64,000 bases of DNA, taken from positions 172,185,043 through 172,249,042 of the forward strand of contig OX336400.1 in assembly GCA_946902985.2 (NCBI GenBank), read 5' to 3'. This DNA is from Meconema thalassinum (Eukaryota; Arthropoda; Insecta; Orthoptera; Tettigoniidae). The translations under genes were made by a program, and so were the position numbers. A model generated the notes under the pieces. The model ran no database searches. It saw only the letters and a list, made by a program, of their open reading frames with translations, and was not told the DNA's origin. This document shows positions 10,854 to 23,016 of the stretch, piece after piece; within the stretch, counting starts at the first letter, position 1, and each line of letters starts with the position of its first letter.

Positions 10854-10940
10854 ACCACAAGTGAAACTCGTCTCAATGGATTGGTTCTCTTGAACATTCA
10901 CGGAGACATAGTAACAAAGCTGTTGGATTTATTTGCTTAG

Positions 10941-12160
10941 AAACCACGAAAGTTGGAATTTAGATTGCAATCTCAACAAACAATTCGCTATAAAACTATT
11001 GGTCTTGTCCATATTCCTCTCCTCCTGTATTGTAATGTATTTCTTTTACGAAGTTTATCGCAATTTGTGCATAACCCGAATATCAACATAATTCACTTCG
11101 GTTGTGTTGGTATCCACATGATGATACTCATGCATGCGCGCACCACGGTACGTTAGATTACGTGCCGGATGCGACCCAGTAAAAATCGTGGCTGTAGCGA
11201 CCCAGCTAGTATCTTACAGTGCACCATGCGACCCACTGTTCGAGAGAAGAATTGAAGATCTTGTTCTCCGTGGGCCACGTTGTTCTCAAAGTGACGTAAT
11301 TCCATGAAATGAAAAACTTCCGAAATTGCGTTTTTGTTTCTTCGTATAATTACATTCAGATATGATTATGAACATAATGTAATTTTTAAAAATCTCCTAT
11401 CAATGAAAATTGTGGTAATCGTCTCCTGTAAGTTGGAGTTAGGAGGTTTTGGAAATAAATCATATATTGACATACGCTTTGAGTGGCATTTATGAACATT
11501 TAAATGATTTAAACACAACAAACACAAACTGATGCTCTACATATTCTTCAAAGTTAGCCGTGGCCTTGATTTATCACGTGATGTCCAGAGAGCCATCGGA
11601 TTGGTCAACATTGATATAAGACACATTGGAAATAAATACCCGTTGGAGTTACATCACTTTGCAAATAAACTTAGTTCTTATATCCCTGTTAATATGGGAT
11701 TTACGAAGTATTGCGACTTAAAACCTTTGCTATACGTTGGGAGAACCTATAAACTCACTTATGAAAGAAAACAATTGAAAAAAAAAATCACAGTCAGTCT
11801 GAAAGACTAGACGTTGTATCATTTCAAATGTCGTATGCTACAAATGCTACACATGTTAGAAAGGCTCAGGAGGGCTTCTCGCTTTGCTCGAAGCCCCAGG
11901 ACTCTTTCAACAGACTGCATTACCCATTAACTTAGGCTTCCCGCGCGGGAACCTCTTTAAGGGTCACGGGAAGAAATGTGTTTCTTGTACTTGTATTAGA
12001 GATGTGTTTGGTTGAATAAAGCGTAAATTGTGTACTTTTTGATAGTGGTTTTGTGGCCCATCATCCCAGGCAAGCCGGCGGAAACCTTTGCCTCCTGTCA
12101 GAAGGATCGTTTGGCCGAAAATTTGAATTAGTGTAAGGATGTAGTATGAGTGTCCAGATT
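10941..12160. other. Intronic sequence, no feature recognised
   Basis: Within the PLCXD intron between exons C and D. Short open frames (10953-11156, 11532-11810) have no recognisable domain and no splice context. The palindromic-looking GAGGGCTTCTCGCTTTGCTC stretch near 11870 is not assignable. Confidence 0.4.
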
Positions 12161-12450
12161 TAGACAATAGCCTACTCCATGAAGGGGTCATGACTATGCC
12201 ATATATGTTTGTTTAATGAATAGTGTATCTGAAATAAGGGAAGAATACTGATTTACAGATGTGTGGAGTGAGTTTCTGATTTTTAAATAGAGTTTATGAA
12301 ATTTATGGTAAAGGTGAAGGAGAGGTGAACATGATTAGACAATAGCGTACTCCATGAAGGAGTCATGACTATGCCTTCTGTGTCTGTTTAAAGTATAGAG
12401 TAACTGCAATGAGGGAAGTTTACTGAATTTGGTGTTTGTAGAATGTAATT
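12161..12450 (+). repeat. Diverged tandem duplication, period about 175 bp
   Basis: TAGACAATAGCCTACTCCAT with GGTCATGACTATGCC at 12161 recurs as TAGACAATAGCGTACTCCAT with AGTCATGACTATGCC at 12336, followed in both by a GTCTGTTTAA / GTTTGTTTAA stretch and GGGAAG. Confidence 0.7.
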
Positions 12451-12805
12451 TTCGATTTTAATTTGGGTTTTCGTGAAGCTTGTTGCGGAGTTGTTATTTC
12501 TCTGAAAAGGAGTGTTTTTGCCCGAGGCAGGCCTGTGTTCGATCTGGCTAGACTAGTGTAACGGTAGAGAGTTGGGAGATGAGTTGTAAAACCTGGGAGC
12601 GAGCAGTGGCGGGGTGAACATTAGGGGGGGGGGAGGGGCTATTTTGAGTGAGAGTAGGGATGGAATATTGGGACTGGTACGATGCTTTGCTCTGACATCC
12701 TGCACACCTCTTTAGGAGGCACCCTGTTTTCTTATATGGCATCTTGTATATCTCTTTAGAAGTCACCCTGTAGTTCTAGAGATGCTGGAGTAGTTGTTGA
12801 CTTAC

Positions 12806-13010
12806 CTGTAGGGAACTCCTGTACGTCTAAAATAACAACCTCTCGAGTGTTGTTGAGGAAGGTTCGAATACTGTCCAGCAGTTCAATCAGCGGACCGATC
12901 CGCGCCACCCCATGGTTCACCCACCATACTTCCTTGGTGCTAGGGTAGTGCCCGACTCGTAAGTCGATGTATCGCACTCCCAAGATCAGCTGGGATAAGA
13001 TGTCATCTTC
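12806..13010 (-). CDS. PLC X-domain (PLCXD-type) protein, internal exon C
   Basis: Acceptor TTTGTTTCAG before 13010 and donor CTACAG|GTAAGT after 12806; 205 nt, entering in phase 0 and leaving in phase 1. The protein carries the second part of the PI-PLC X box: an acidic start (EDDILSQLILGVRYIDLRVG), VWWVNHGVARIG with the second catalytic-type histidine of the family, and EVVILDVQEFPTG. In family members the two X-box histidines act as general acid and base on phosphoinositides; here both are present across exons B and C, so activity is plausible but unproven. The intron to exon D is about 9 kb and full of transposons. Confidence 0.92.
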
Positions 13011-13020
13011 CTGAAACAAA

Positions 13021-13409
13021 GCTTATATTAATCGCTTGCGGGTCGAGATACGGAACGAGGGTATTCTAATCTAAAAAAAAAGTAAATAGTAATCCCTGGG
13101 CATCAACCCTAATAATTTCAGTTGCACAGGTATTAAGGTAAATAGGGTGTGCATCCAAGTGCACAAGGCTGATGATTAAGATATCCTTTTCAGTTGGTCA
13201 GTACAAAATAATTCTATCCCCCTACCCAGCGGCGTGCGGTGACGTTCGAGCCTAGTAAAACACTGTCATCATTGGTTTGCATTCCTAAGACTGGTCAGTT
13301 GCAGACATGTCCAGATCGCCCTGTCATTTGCCGCTTCCTTCATTGAATTATAATTCTGTGCTTGGGTGTCGTTAGAATTTGTTTAAGGAGGGTATTTCTA
13401 GGTATTCCT
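13021..13409. other. Intronic sequence, nothing identified
   Basis: Between PLCXD exon C and a decayed reverse transcriptase. No repeat or ORF of note. Confidence 0.4.
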
Positions 13410-14441
13410 CGTGGATTATTCCCTCAATGAACCCTTCTGCCACAGTTCTCATTAAATTGGGGTGGCGCATTGTGTGATCCCACCATGCGAGACGACGTTA
13501 ACGGATTGTGCGTAGGATTGATCTCCGTTGGTTCACGGTGTCGAGAACCCTTTTGGTCGATATCCTGTCTCTCCACGTCACATTTATCATCCAACGATAG
13601 CACCACATCTCAAAGGCTTCAAGACGGTTCTTTTCATTTTTATTTAGTGTCCACGTTTCACAGACATACAACGCAACTGTCCAAACAAAAGCATGTAGCA
13701 TTCTCATTCGGAGGGAAAGCTTAAGCAGACTGGTGCACAGTAATCTCCTATTTTGCATAAAAGCTAGTTTTTCCTGTGCAATGCGGCATTTAACTTCAGT
13801 GGTGCACCTTCCGTCCTCTGTAATCTTTTGACCTAGGTAAGTGAAGGATTTTACTTGTTGTATGTCTGAGTTATTAATCTTTAATCGAAGAGGTTTTGGA
13901 AGTTGTGAGACTGTCATGCATTTTGTCTTTGAGGTGTTTATTTTCATGCTGTATTTCTGCACCGTTGATGCAACTCTTGACAACATTGCCTGCAAAGTAG
14001 ATGGGCTACCAGCTAGAATGGCCTGATCATCTGCGAACGTAATTACATTTATGGGAATTCCATTGATCTTCACACCTAAACCTGTGTCTTCTAAAGCTTC
14101 TGCCATCATCAACTCACCAAAAGCATTAAACAAAATTGAGGAGAGAGGACATCCTTGTCTTACTCCTTTTCTGATAGGAACTGGATTAGTAAGACCTTCT
14201 CTTAAACGTACAATTGCATTTTGACCATTGTAGAGGTCCCATATGAGTGTAATGAGTTGCTCTTCGACTCCTATGTTCCTTAATAATGGGAATAGTTTAT
14301 GCCAGGAAACTCTATCAAATGCCTTTTCATAGTCAATGAAGCATATATACAGATTTCGGCTCCTGCTCATCATACGTTCCCCGAGGACTCTAAGAATGCC
14401 AATGGCATCTCGGGTACCAACTCCTCCACGGAAACCAAACT
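13410..14441 (-). pseudogene. Non-LTR retrotransposon reverse transcriptase, decayed
   Basis: The minus-strand frame is open from about 14441 (QFGFRGGVGTRDA) through IDYEKAFDRVSW (motif with catalytic Asp), GVRQGCPLSSILFN, the palm motif FADDQAIL, and KSFTYLGQKITEDG. After IRTIR there is a stop at about 13498, yet the coding sense continues in frame (RRLAWWDHTMRHPNLMRTV) to about 13410. The upstream part, including the endonuclease, is absent; the sequence instead runs into a T-rich stretch and a SINE. It lies antisense to nothing and in the same direction as the host gene, within its intron. Confidence 0.85.
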
Positions 14442-14477
14442 GTAAAAAACTGTATTAATTTTTTTTTAATTTTTTTT

Positions 14478-14813
14478 TAGTGTATGGCTTTTAATGCCGG
14501 GAGTGTCCGAGGACAGGTTCGGCTCGCCAGAGTTTGTAGCTGCTTCTATGCGCACACCCATGGGGTGAGCTACAAGTACCGTCGCGTGTGGAGTGTTGTC
14601 TGGGGAGGAAAGTGTGAAATTTAAAACTAGGAATTGGAAGGTAGCGGCTGTGGTCTATTGTTAGAGACCAACCCCGGCATTTGCCTGGAAGGAAGATGGG
14701 AAACCAAAGAAGACCATCTTCAAGGTTGCCGGCGGGGGGATTCGAACCTCCTCGCCTCCTGGATGTGAGCGACTGCCCGCAGCCACGCCGTAACAACCAC
14801 GGCTAACTCACCC
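14478..14813 (-). repeat. SINE family B, near full length
   Basis: Same structure as 2555-2895: minus-strand tRNA-like head at 14760-14813, GGTTCGAATCCC B box near 14745, tail ending at GGCTTTTAATGCCGGGAGTG. Confidence 0.75.
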
Positions 14814-14964
14814 GGTTGTATTAAAGTGAAGAACAACTAATTGGATATCCACTATAACAGCAATAAACCTAGAAAATTTGCTGAGTTTTAATTCTTTGAC
14901 CGTGAATGGCAATATGCCATATTTTTGGAAGCCTTTATAGAGAGGTGAAAAGCTGCTTCAGGTT

Positions 14965-15085
14965 TTAGCTCTGGCAGCCGGCACAGTTCATATCCTCGCC
15001 GCTAGATGGGGGCTTCATTCATTCCATTCCCTGACCCGGTCGGTCGACTGGAAGCAGGCTGTGGATTTTAATTTTCATTTTCAGT
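14965..15085 (+). repeat. SINE family D fragment (3' part)
   Basis: GGCAGCCGGCACAGTTCATA to GGTCGACTGGAAGCAGGCTG matches the 3' half of the SINE D copy at 31757-32090; the tRNA-like head is missing. Confidence 0.7.
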
Positions 15086-15099
15086 AAATAAGCGCAGGT

Positions 15100-15255
15100 G
15101 CGTTTCATAAGAAAGGAGGTAGCGTGCAGTTCGCTACTCCTGTGGGGGTCGGGGCACGGACACCAAGAACCCGCTAATGAGCCTATCTTGGTGTTCCTAG
15201 GTGAAACCCCGCCAAAGACACGCCATAAACCTAGAAAAGTTGCTGAATTTTAATA
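15100..15255. repeat. Unclassified repeat shared with 39190-39430
   Basis: Both sites contain a GTAGCG..TTCGCTACTCC block, GGACACCAAGA, TTGGTGT.CCTAGG.GAAACCCC and AACCTAGAA.A.TTGCTGA.TTTTAATT. Part of the tail also occurs at 14870-14950. Class unknown. Confidence 0.5.
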
Positions 15256-15730
15256 TTATTATTCTTTAAGCGTATCGCTTACTAAGGACCACGTCATTTC
15301 AACTGTCTTCTCTGGACTTTCATCTTTGCCCAGTGCTACTTCATACGTTGCCGGTGTTGTTCTTTTCTTTCTTCCGTCCACATCTTTCCCGTCTTCAACT
15401 TTGTTTTTTCTTAAAAACCCTGGTGGTCGTTTTGTTTCTTCCTGAGGGAGTTGCGTTCTTGAATACCTTCAGAGGTAATCTCCATCTCTTGCAGGTCATT
15501 TTGCACCTCTTCGAACCAGGCTTGGCCTTCTTATCTTTAAAATAGGTAAAGATCCGGTTCGTCGATTTGGGTTTCATTCTCAGCAAATGGCCATAAAATG
15601 CAGTTCTATTTTTACTCATAGCATCATAGATCTTTAGGACATGAATAGCCTATACAGTTCATGGTTATGCCGTCGTCTATATTCACCTTTGTCTTTAATC
15701 GGGCCAAGCATTTTCATCAAGATCTGTATT

Positions 15731-15762
<32 letters not shown>

Positions 15763-15960
15763 TGATCTCTAATTTTTCTACCAGACCTTTCCTGTTCATA
15801 GTGAGGCGTTCTGCTGCATACAGACCCTATGGTCGAATGACAGTGCAATAATGCCTGAGTTTTGCGTTCAGGGATATTGGCTTTTTGTTGTCAACGTCCT
15901 TGGTGCGTTGGTACGCCATTTCCGCTTTATTCATACGCGAAGTGAAGGTTTTAACAACAA
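15240..15960 (-). pseudogene. Non-LTR retrotransposon C-terminal region, decayed
   Basis: Minus-strand translation gives LYAAERLTM near 15805, then NRTAFYGHLLRM and TNRIFTYFKDKKAK near 15540-15600, with frame breaks between. This is the post-RT region seen also at 17120-17920 and 41330-41672. A (TTTC)n microsatellite at 15731-15763 interrupts it. Confidence 0.65.
15731..15763. repeat. (TTTC)n microsatellite
   Basis: About eight tandem TTTC units inside a decayed retrotransposon. Confidence 0.9.
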
Positions 15961-15994
15961 TATTATTATTGTTATTATTATTCTTCTTCCTTCG

Positions 15995-16320
15995 TTACGG
16001 CCAACTAAAGACTACGTCATGTCAACTGTTTCTTCTGCATTTTAATGTTGGCCCAGTACTCTTTCATTCGCAATGGATGTTGCACCTTTCTCTCCGTCGC
16101 GTCGTCCACGCCTTCCCGAATGTTAGTTACGGCTTAGGTTGAAAAGTCTTTATGTTTTTGAAGTTTTTCCATAAGTGGGCCACGCTCCTGGATATCTTCA
16201 CATGCTATCCCAATCTCCAACAGATCTTTCTCTACTTCACTGAACTAGGCCCACTTTGTCCTTTTCTCATGGAGAAAAGCAAAATTCTGTTGGATAGCCG
16301 TGTTGATTTCATTTGGGTTA
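15995..16320 (-). pseudogene. Non-LTR retrotransposon C-terminal fragment
   Basis: Minus-strand reading includes EKRTKWA near 16260, EVEKDLLEIGIACEDIQERG near 16200 and RMKEYWANIKMQKK near 16050, separated by stops. The order and motifs match the tail of the related elements at 17120-17310 and 41358-41600. An (ATT)n run at 16318-16349 abuts it. Confidence 0.6.
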
Positions 16321-17119
16321 TTATTATTATTATTATTATTATCATTATTATTACTAGGGCCCGGATAGTTATGTGCTTAACTTTTCAGAAATATGTATTT
16401 ATTTATGTGCTTAAAAGTAAAAATATGTGATTAAGTTTCCAAAAAATGTTCTTAAATTTGTATCAAATTAGTGTCCCCCAGTTACTCGAAATAGTTGAAA
16501 CATCCGGCTGCTTGAATAATCCATAATCCTGTCTACTGTACAAAAAATGTTCCCGCTTAATAGCCCGGGGCTTGCCTCAGTTTCCGAGTCCGTCTTACTG
16601 TACTGCAGATGCACGATACGAAATCATGTATGTGCTGTTTTCGAATTTCATTCTAAAGAGCAGAAAAAAGGTCACGTCAGAAACTTTCATAGCAATCTGT
16701 CAATATTCACAAGTTTTGCAGACCACTGTAATTTCAAGTAAAATTTCCCTTCAAGGTAAGTACTATTGGAGGCTTAATGAGACTGTTGACTCCAGCCCCT
16801 CTGCTATACTTAATGACCAGGGAATTCCTGTCTTGAAATGTATTACAAAGACAAGGGTGCATTCTAGAAATAGATAGGCCAATTACTGGAATTGCCCATG
16901 GTCGAAAATGTGGGCAGCAGTCATCTAAGGAGTGCAACACACCACCAAATATAGGAAATATGTACTTATGAATAAATACGCCAGAATATGTATTTATTTA
17001 TAAAAATGACAAAAAATATGTAAATAAATAGAAAATATTTAGTTAAATAAAAAATATTTAAACACATATCTATCCGGGCCTTAATTATTACTATAACAAT
17101 TTTAATTAATTTTACTTAC

Positions 17120-17920
17120 TCTACTTTAATCGTTGTGGGCACTAGGAACCGTGAGATCGCAACTGTTTTTCTTCTTGTTAGCCCACCACGCCTTCATCCT
17201 TTCGGAATGGTATTTCTTCCATTCATCCGAGTGAACATATCTCTTGATGGGTTTTACTTCCTCTTGATAAACCTGACGGAGTTTTTGTTTCAATGGGGTT
17301 CTGAGCAAGAGGTCTGATTCGGAAATTTCAAACTTTAACTAGTCCTTATGCACCTCCACCAACGAAAGTGGCATCACCATTAAACCTCGGGAGTATGATA
17401 ATAGACGATTGGAGAATCTACTGACTGGCATTCTGAGGAGGTGGGCGTAGAATGTTATTCTCCGTTTCCGGATTACATTTGAGATCTTTTCAGTGTGGGA
17501 GTATATTTCTGAATTACTCCAGAGCTTGTAACCTCCATCGTTGAACTTAGGATCCAGAATTTCCCTAATGATCTTTCTTTCCTTAACTTCAAGTCTCTCG
17601 ATCGGTCCAGCTGTGCGGTTTGTTAGGCATTCCGCTGCATACAGTGCTTCCGGTCTAATCACAGTTTCGTAGTGTCTTAACTTTGCATTCCTAGACATGG
17701 ACTTTTTTTATTGTATAGTGGGTGTATGAGGCGGAAGGCTGTTTCGAATTTATTGACTCATGTTGAGATGGCGAACTTTTCAGAATTATTTGGTTCGATC
17801 CACTCACCAAGATATTCAAACTTTTGAACTTTTAAAATCTGGCAGTGGTTGGTTTGAAGATGAGCTGGAGCTACTTTTATATTAGAGATGAATTGGGTTT
17901 TAGTGTAGTAATTAATTTTA
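17120..17920 (-). pseudogene. Non-LTR retrotransposon C-terminal half, decayed
   Basis: From about 17915 the minus strand reads an RT-thumb-like YYTKTQFI..KVQKFEYLGEWI, then (17339-17698) LRHYETVIRPEALYAAECLT, IRKRRITFYAHLLRM, and finally (17126-17308) a tail with HSERMKAWWANKKK. Stops and frame changes separate the blocks. Same family as 15240-15960 and 41330-41672. Confidence 0.75.
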
Positions 17921-18032
17921 ATATAATAAGATTAAATGTTTTTCAGACACATTCTGCAGTGCAATGCCACAATTTTAGAATATATCTGTTTAAAATGTGA
18001 TAAAACATAAACTGCCTACTGTAAAATTCGAG

Positions 18033-18160
18033 AGGGGGGGGGGGGGGGGGTCCGATAATAGTACATTATGCAATCAGCCTGGAATGGCAATATAGGGGGC
18101 ATGGTGGCGCAGCGGTCAAGCTGTTGGCCTCTCAGGACGGCAGACGCGAGTATAAAGACG
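18033..18160 (+). repeat. Poly-G run and truncated SINE family C head
   Basis: A run of about 18 G at 18033-18050 is followed at 18098 by GGGGGCATGGTGGCGCAGCG and TGTTGGCCTCTCA, the head of SINE C; similarity ends before the B box. Confidence 0.6.
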
Positions 18161-19285
18161 AACGAAGCGAGATTCTGTCGGTTGGATTCTTCTTCTTGGG
18201 AATTGTGTGGGCTCAGCATTCGTTTGCTCTCTACCCAATAACGAATTCCAAAGCTTGAAACATTGTTTATCATGAAGTAGCACCAACAGATAGCGCACAG
18301 GTTACTATGTTGGATCATTTTGTTTATTTGGTCAAATAACACAATATAGGCTGTTACAAACGCTTTAACATTTAAATGTATCGTATTATCAACTAGTTAT
18401 TCTTCAAATTCGATGCGTATAGAATGTCAACGGACGAAAAATCAATTGAGTCCCAAATAGAACAGTTAACATCTGGCGGAAAAGTTTCGCATAAGAAATC
18501 CATTTACTGAACAGAGAGCTGGATTATAATTTCCGTGGAACTAATGTCATATGACTGCTTCCTCCATGACGTTCTGGTGTGTTTATGTTAACAACAGTAT
18601 TCACTAAAATTGTCGGCGAAATCTCACGAATGTAAGGCAATATGTGTAGATATTGGAGTTGTGGATATTAAGGTACAGTGCTATTTCTTTTGCGTTATTG
18701 CCCAGTTTGTTTATGCATTGTAAGTACAATGGTTGATCCAATACAGGCTACATTGTCAACTATCAAATCATGTAATTCATGTCCGACATGTTGGATTTTG
18801 AGTGCATGTGAGAATCTATCCTTACCTAATTGGTCAATGAATGAAAATATTGAGCTCTGATTGGTTGAAGAAACTGTGTTATAATGAAAAGTAGTAGCCT
18901 ACTTTAATGACTCTCATTATGATAGAGTTTTCTGACATATACTATTTACATACGGTATCGACATCGTCGAACATAAAGCTATTTTCAACAGCTTTTGCAT
19001 CAAAATCTTCCAACTGAGATATAGCATAGCACCGAGATTAACGGTCCCGTAAAACTACAAACCTCCAACATCTCTGCTCTACACGCACTCAAGAAATCAA
19101 ATAAACTAACCAAAACAAAACATTTGACATTATACATTAGCATTACATTACGATGAAATTCTGAAAACCAAATTTATTGCCAGTTCCTTAAAATAAAATT
19201 ATATTAAAACTATAGCTAAACCATAGGTTTAATATTTGGAATAAATTCATAGTCTTGCTAAACATTTATACTGCAGTAAAATGTG
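18161..19285. other. Intronic sequence with unclassified repeat pieces
   Basis: The 18330-18430 part (ATAGGCTGTTACAAAC, CAAATTCGATGCG) is related to 7070-7170. The rest is AT-rich and unassigned; no convincing ORF. Confidence 0.4.
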
Positions 19286-19289
19286 GGAC

Positions 19290-19440
19290 CCCAGAACCGG
19301 CAGGAGAAACGTAGGAAGACAGAGGACACGCTGGGCTGACACGTCTAAGAAATTTGCTGGACCACAATGGACAAGAAGAGCAAGAGACAGACAAGAGTGG
19401 AAGACCCTAGAAAAGCTCCTTTTCAAAACATAGTACGGTT
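19290..19440 (+). pseudogene. Non-LTR retrotransposon C-terminal fragment
   Basis: Translates to RTGRRNVGRQRTRWADTSKK and then RARDRQEWKTLEKLLF and a stop, the typical end of a retrotransposon ORF2 (GRPxxRW..D followed by RxxWxxL). A 3' UTR-like stretch with an ATT-rich end follows to about 19820. Confidence 0.65.
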
Positions 19441-20262
19441 TATTTGAGGAAAGGAAAGGAGCAACTCAGTGCAACATAGTGAACCCTTAAATACAATAGC
19501 GATATTGTTTTGAGGCCAGTTAAAACTCTACTAACCTAAAGTGAACGTGCTAGAAACATTAACAATTTTGCGAATATTAGATATAAGAACAAGAATACAT
19601 AACATAGAGAATACTGCAACTAGGTTAGGAAGGAATAGATATATCAATAGCTATAAGAACAATTCAAGAACAAAGTCTAACATGCCAGAAAAGTGCACCA
19701 GTAGGTGCCTCACTGCTCTTTAGGACTGCTCCCCTAATGAGTGTAATGGAGCAAAATCCCTGCCTAGGCAGGAGGCCATTGTACTTAGGGGATTAAAGGG
19801 CTGTATGTATTATTATTATTACTAGCATTACCCTTCGCGGTTTCGCCCGCGAATATTCTAGCTGTAAAGAGTACACTTAGCAAAATCTCAATCATGAATG
19901 CTATGACTGATTTATCCTTGGTATGAATAATCAGTCTTTATCAATTCAGCTACTGGTGCAGTGGTTAGAGGTTTGTAATTCCTTCATAGGTATATCAGAG
20001 CGAAGTTAGTTTTCTGGGAATATCACAGACACTGTTAATTTAAGGGTCTTTAAATGTGGTTTTCGGAGACCCTTTATAATCGGGTGAAAAGGACCTTTCG
20101 TACCACACACACACGTGAAAATATTCTAGAGTGCCCCTAGACCCCCTTAAGAGCGTTATACTCTATGTATTGATGAAATTTACAGCTTAATTTGGTTCAG
20201 AGATAACCTTATAACCGTCTGGAAACTTTCACAGTAATTGGAATTGCATTGCGTCTTACAAC

Positions 20263-21661
20263 AAGAAGTTCCATAACGAACTAAAGAGCCTACTTTTCTT
20301 AAAATTTAAGATCTATGCCAATGATTAATCTATATGGATCTATCTAGAATAATGACGAAATTAAGTTGGTAATATCGAAATTTCTAATTAGTTCGAAATA
20401 CTGTATACCTGGCATACTATAGCCTAATAGAGAACTACAGTTGGCAGCCCTGGTGACTGAATATATTCTTAGTTCCATCTCTTAAGGTACAGAATACAAA
20501 ATTTGGTTGAAGTCCAAAGGATAGCATGGACGTTACATGCAGTTCAACATTGGATCTAACAGCGCGCGTAAAATCATGTTGGCAACAATGACATACATGT
20601 ATTGGTCAGAAATAATCTGAAATAATATGATCTATTGTTGTGTCAATTTTGAATAAAATCCATTAGTTAGTATAGAAGTTACATGCATTTTAAAATTGGA
20701 TCTATCACCAGGCTTAGAATCATGTTGGCAGCACTGACGTATATTAGTTACTCCAAATTAATCTAGAATGCCAGGTACTATACGTGTGCAAAGTTTAGAG
20801 CGATTGGCTTGCATACTTTCTGATATATTGATATTAGGGTAACAAAAATAGACACAGTATTTACTAACAGTTGGCAGCCCTGGTTACTCTTAAGAATCGG
20901 CACATACAACACACGAAATTTGGTTGAAATCCGAATGATAGTATAGAAGTTACGTGTATTTAAAGTTGGACCTCTCAGCAGGCTTAGAATCATGTTGGTA
21001 GCACTGACGTATATAAGTTTCTCCAATTTAATATAGAATGTCAGGTACTATACGTGTGCATAGTTTAAAGCTGTCGGCTGGCATACTTTCTGATATATTG
21101 GTATTTGGATCAAATAAATTGAGAGCATTTATTAACAGTTGGCAGCCCTGGTGGATCTTAATAATACGTTCAGTCATGTCTGTTTATGTACACATAGCAC
21201 ATAAGAAATTTGGTTGAAATCCAATTGATAGTGTAGAAGTTATATGCATTTAAAATTTGGACCTATCAGAAGGCGTATATTCATTTTGGCAACACTGCGA
21301 TGTATGGCCTCCTGGAAATTAAACTGCAATATTACTATCTATACGTGTGCCAATTTTGAAATAGCTCCTATTCATACCTTCCAAGATATCCAACATGGAG
21401 CTCAAAATTCAATTGCGATTTTTCAGCAGTTGGTAGCACTGACATCATTTTCAAATATGGGCGTGAGATATTCAGGTATAGATCTTTACTCCTACCAAAT
21501 ATTGTTTCGATTTCTGCAGCCGTTTAGGAGTTGATAGGGGGGGGGACACACACACAGCCAGACAGACAGACAGAAGGACAGACAGACAGACACACACACA
21601 TTTGCCCGATCTCATAAGTCTACTTTTTCCTCATTTTTGCAAAATGTGAAAAGTAGGCTAA
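20263..21661 (+). mobile_element. HINE-like element, family 3
   Basis: The 5' end is AAGAAGTTCCATAACGAACT followed by AGCCTACTTTTC; the 3' end is CTCATAAGTCTACTTTTTCC, loop, GAAAAGTAGGCTAA. Internally about four related units each contain GGCAGC.CTG and AATTTGGTTGAAATCC. A CA/CAGA microsatellite lies at 21545-21600. End structure matches families 1 and 2, but the body is different and lacks the GCCGCCAT motifs. Confidence 0.55.
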
Positions 21662-22119
21662 AAATAGATGGACCTGTGAGATTCTGTTACCATGGTTACC
21701 GTGTTGCATTCTTTCATTACTTCATTGTAAATATACATGTTTTAAGGTATTTATTTAATTGTGAGGCATTTAAAGAGTAAGTGAGTGAGTGCGTTTCGTT
21801 TACGCATGGGGTTATGCTGAACCTGTAAGTTGGTGTTAATGGGACCTTAGCAGATTAATACAGGTTGGGATAAAATATTGGGATACCGGCGGTGAGTATA
21901 ATATTATTTCCACACCTGTGTAATGTGTACAAGTCGCGATTTGGGAACTTATTAATTACATCTGAGTATTTACACAACATTTCAGTCTTCTCTTAAACAC
22001 ATCAATATGTCTGGGGAATTGGGAACATTTGTCGTTGTCGTTGTTGTTGTTGTTTTGTTTGAGGGTCTTGGACATTGAGGTTACTAACAAAAATTAAAAT
22101 ATAACTTATTCATTTATTT

Positions 22120-22204
22120 ATCGTATGGCTTTTAGTGCCGGGAGTGTCCGAGGACATGCTCGGCTCGCCAGAGGCTGTAGCTGCTTCCAGCGGACACCCA
22201 TAGG
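22120..22204 (-). repeat. SINE family B fragment, host of a transposon insertion
   Basis: GGCTTTTAGTGCCGGGAGTG to GCGGACACCCATAGG; it resumes after the insertion as CCCATAGGGTGAG at 23009. This marks a clean insertion point. Confidence 0.7.
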
Positions 22205-23008
22205 TAGGCTTGCCATATTTTTGGTGAGTGAAACCGGGACACATTAATATGGGATGGCCTTAGCGAGGGGTCTTGGGGGGGTATGTAATACACAACCCCC
22301 CCCCCCCAGTAGAGTGGGGGGTCTGGGGCTCCTCCCCCGGGCAATTTTTTAAAAATTGGAAGGAAAATGGTGAGTTTTGAGCCTTATTTTAAGCCTCGCA
22401 AGTGACGGGAGGGGGGAATCGGGCACCCTAAATTGTTTGTTCTACACACCCTTTAAAAAAAAGGAATTTTTGCTACATATTTTTTTCCCCCTTTTTAATG
22501 ATAATTTTTTTCTGGTCTACCATCTAGAAAGAAGTGTTAATAAAATACAATTTAAAATACTGTACTTCATAAAGTTGTTTGATTGAACAATACTAAGCCT
22601 TATTCATTTTTGCAAAACTACAACTTTTTGTCTAACTACAAAAACAATATCACAAAAAGCTCTTTTTGTCAACCTAAAAAATATTAAAAAATGAGTTAAC
22701 AATTTTAATACCGGTAATTGTCTTCAAACCACTCATAGTTTTGACTTGTTTGCTCACAGATTACACTACCCTCGCACCGCGCTGAATTAGCAGTTTGGGC
22801 TAATGTTTTGTGTCATTCGTTTGAATACTTCTGACCTCTTTGACGCTGTGCACGATAGTCATCGATGTTGATTGTAACCGATTCATAAAAGATTCTTAAA
22901 CACATAAATTCATTACCTTTTACATCTTACTGCCGTTTTCCGGGACATTGATAAAACCGGGCGGGACACCGGGACAAGAGGAAAATACCGGGACGTATGG
23001 CAAGCCTA
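22205..23008. mobile_element. Non-autonomous DNA element with 8-bp target duplication (hAT-like)
   Basis: The termini are TAGGCTTGCCATA at 22205 and TATGGCAAGCCTA ending at 23008. The duplication CCCATAGG is at 22197-22204 and 23009-23016. Subterminal CCGGGACA motifs occur near both ends. An 8-bp duplication suggests hAT, but the terminus does not start CA; class is inferred. No transposase is seen. Confidence 0.8.
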
Positions 23009-23016
23009 CCCATAGG

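Larger units (their letters stand above)
9681..10940 (+). pseudogene. hAT transposon remnant: 5' TIR plus transposase C-terminus, split by a second hAT
   Basis: It starts with a hAT-like terminus (CAGTGCTGTAGACAGAGG, then a G-run and GGTTATAACCC). Coding similarity begins near 9800 with ATLLVITAQ and a stop where hAT proteins have ECERSFS, then decayed sequence. After the insert it resumes at 10854 with TTSETRLNGLVLLNIHGDI and ends at a TAG near 10938. This is the conserved C-terminal dimerisation (hATC) region. The element is internally deleted and carries stops, so it is inactive. Confidence 0.7.

Noticed and set aside
13424..13606. 60-codon frame overlapping the reverse transcriptase
   Set aside because: It is an alternative frame of the decayed RT; the real sense continues in the main frame past the stop at about 13498.
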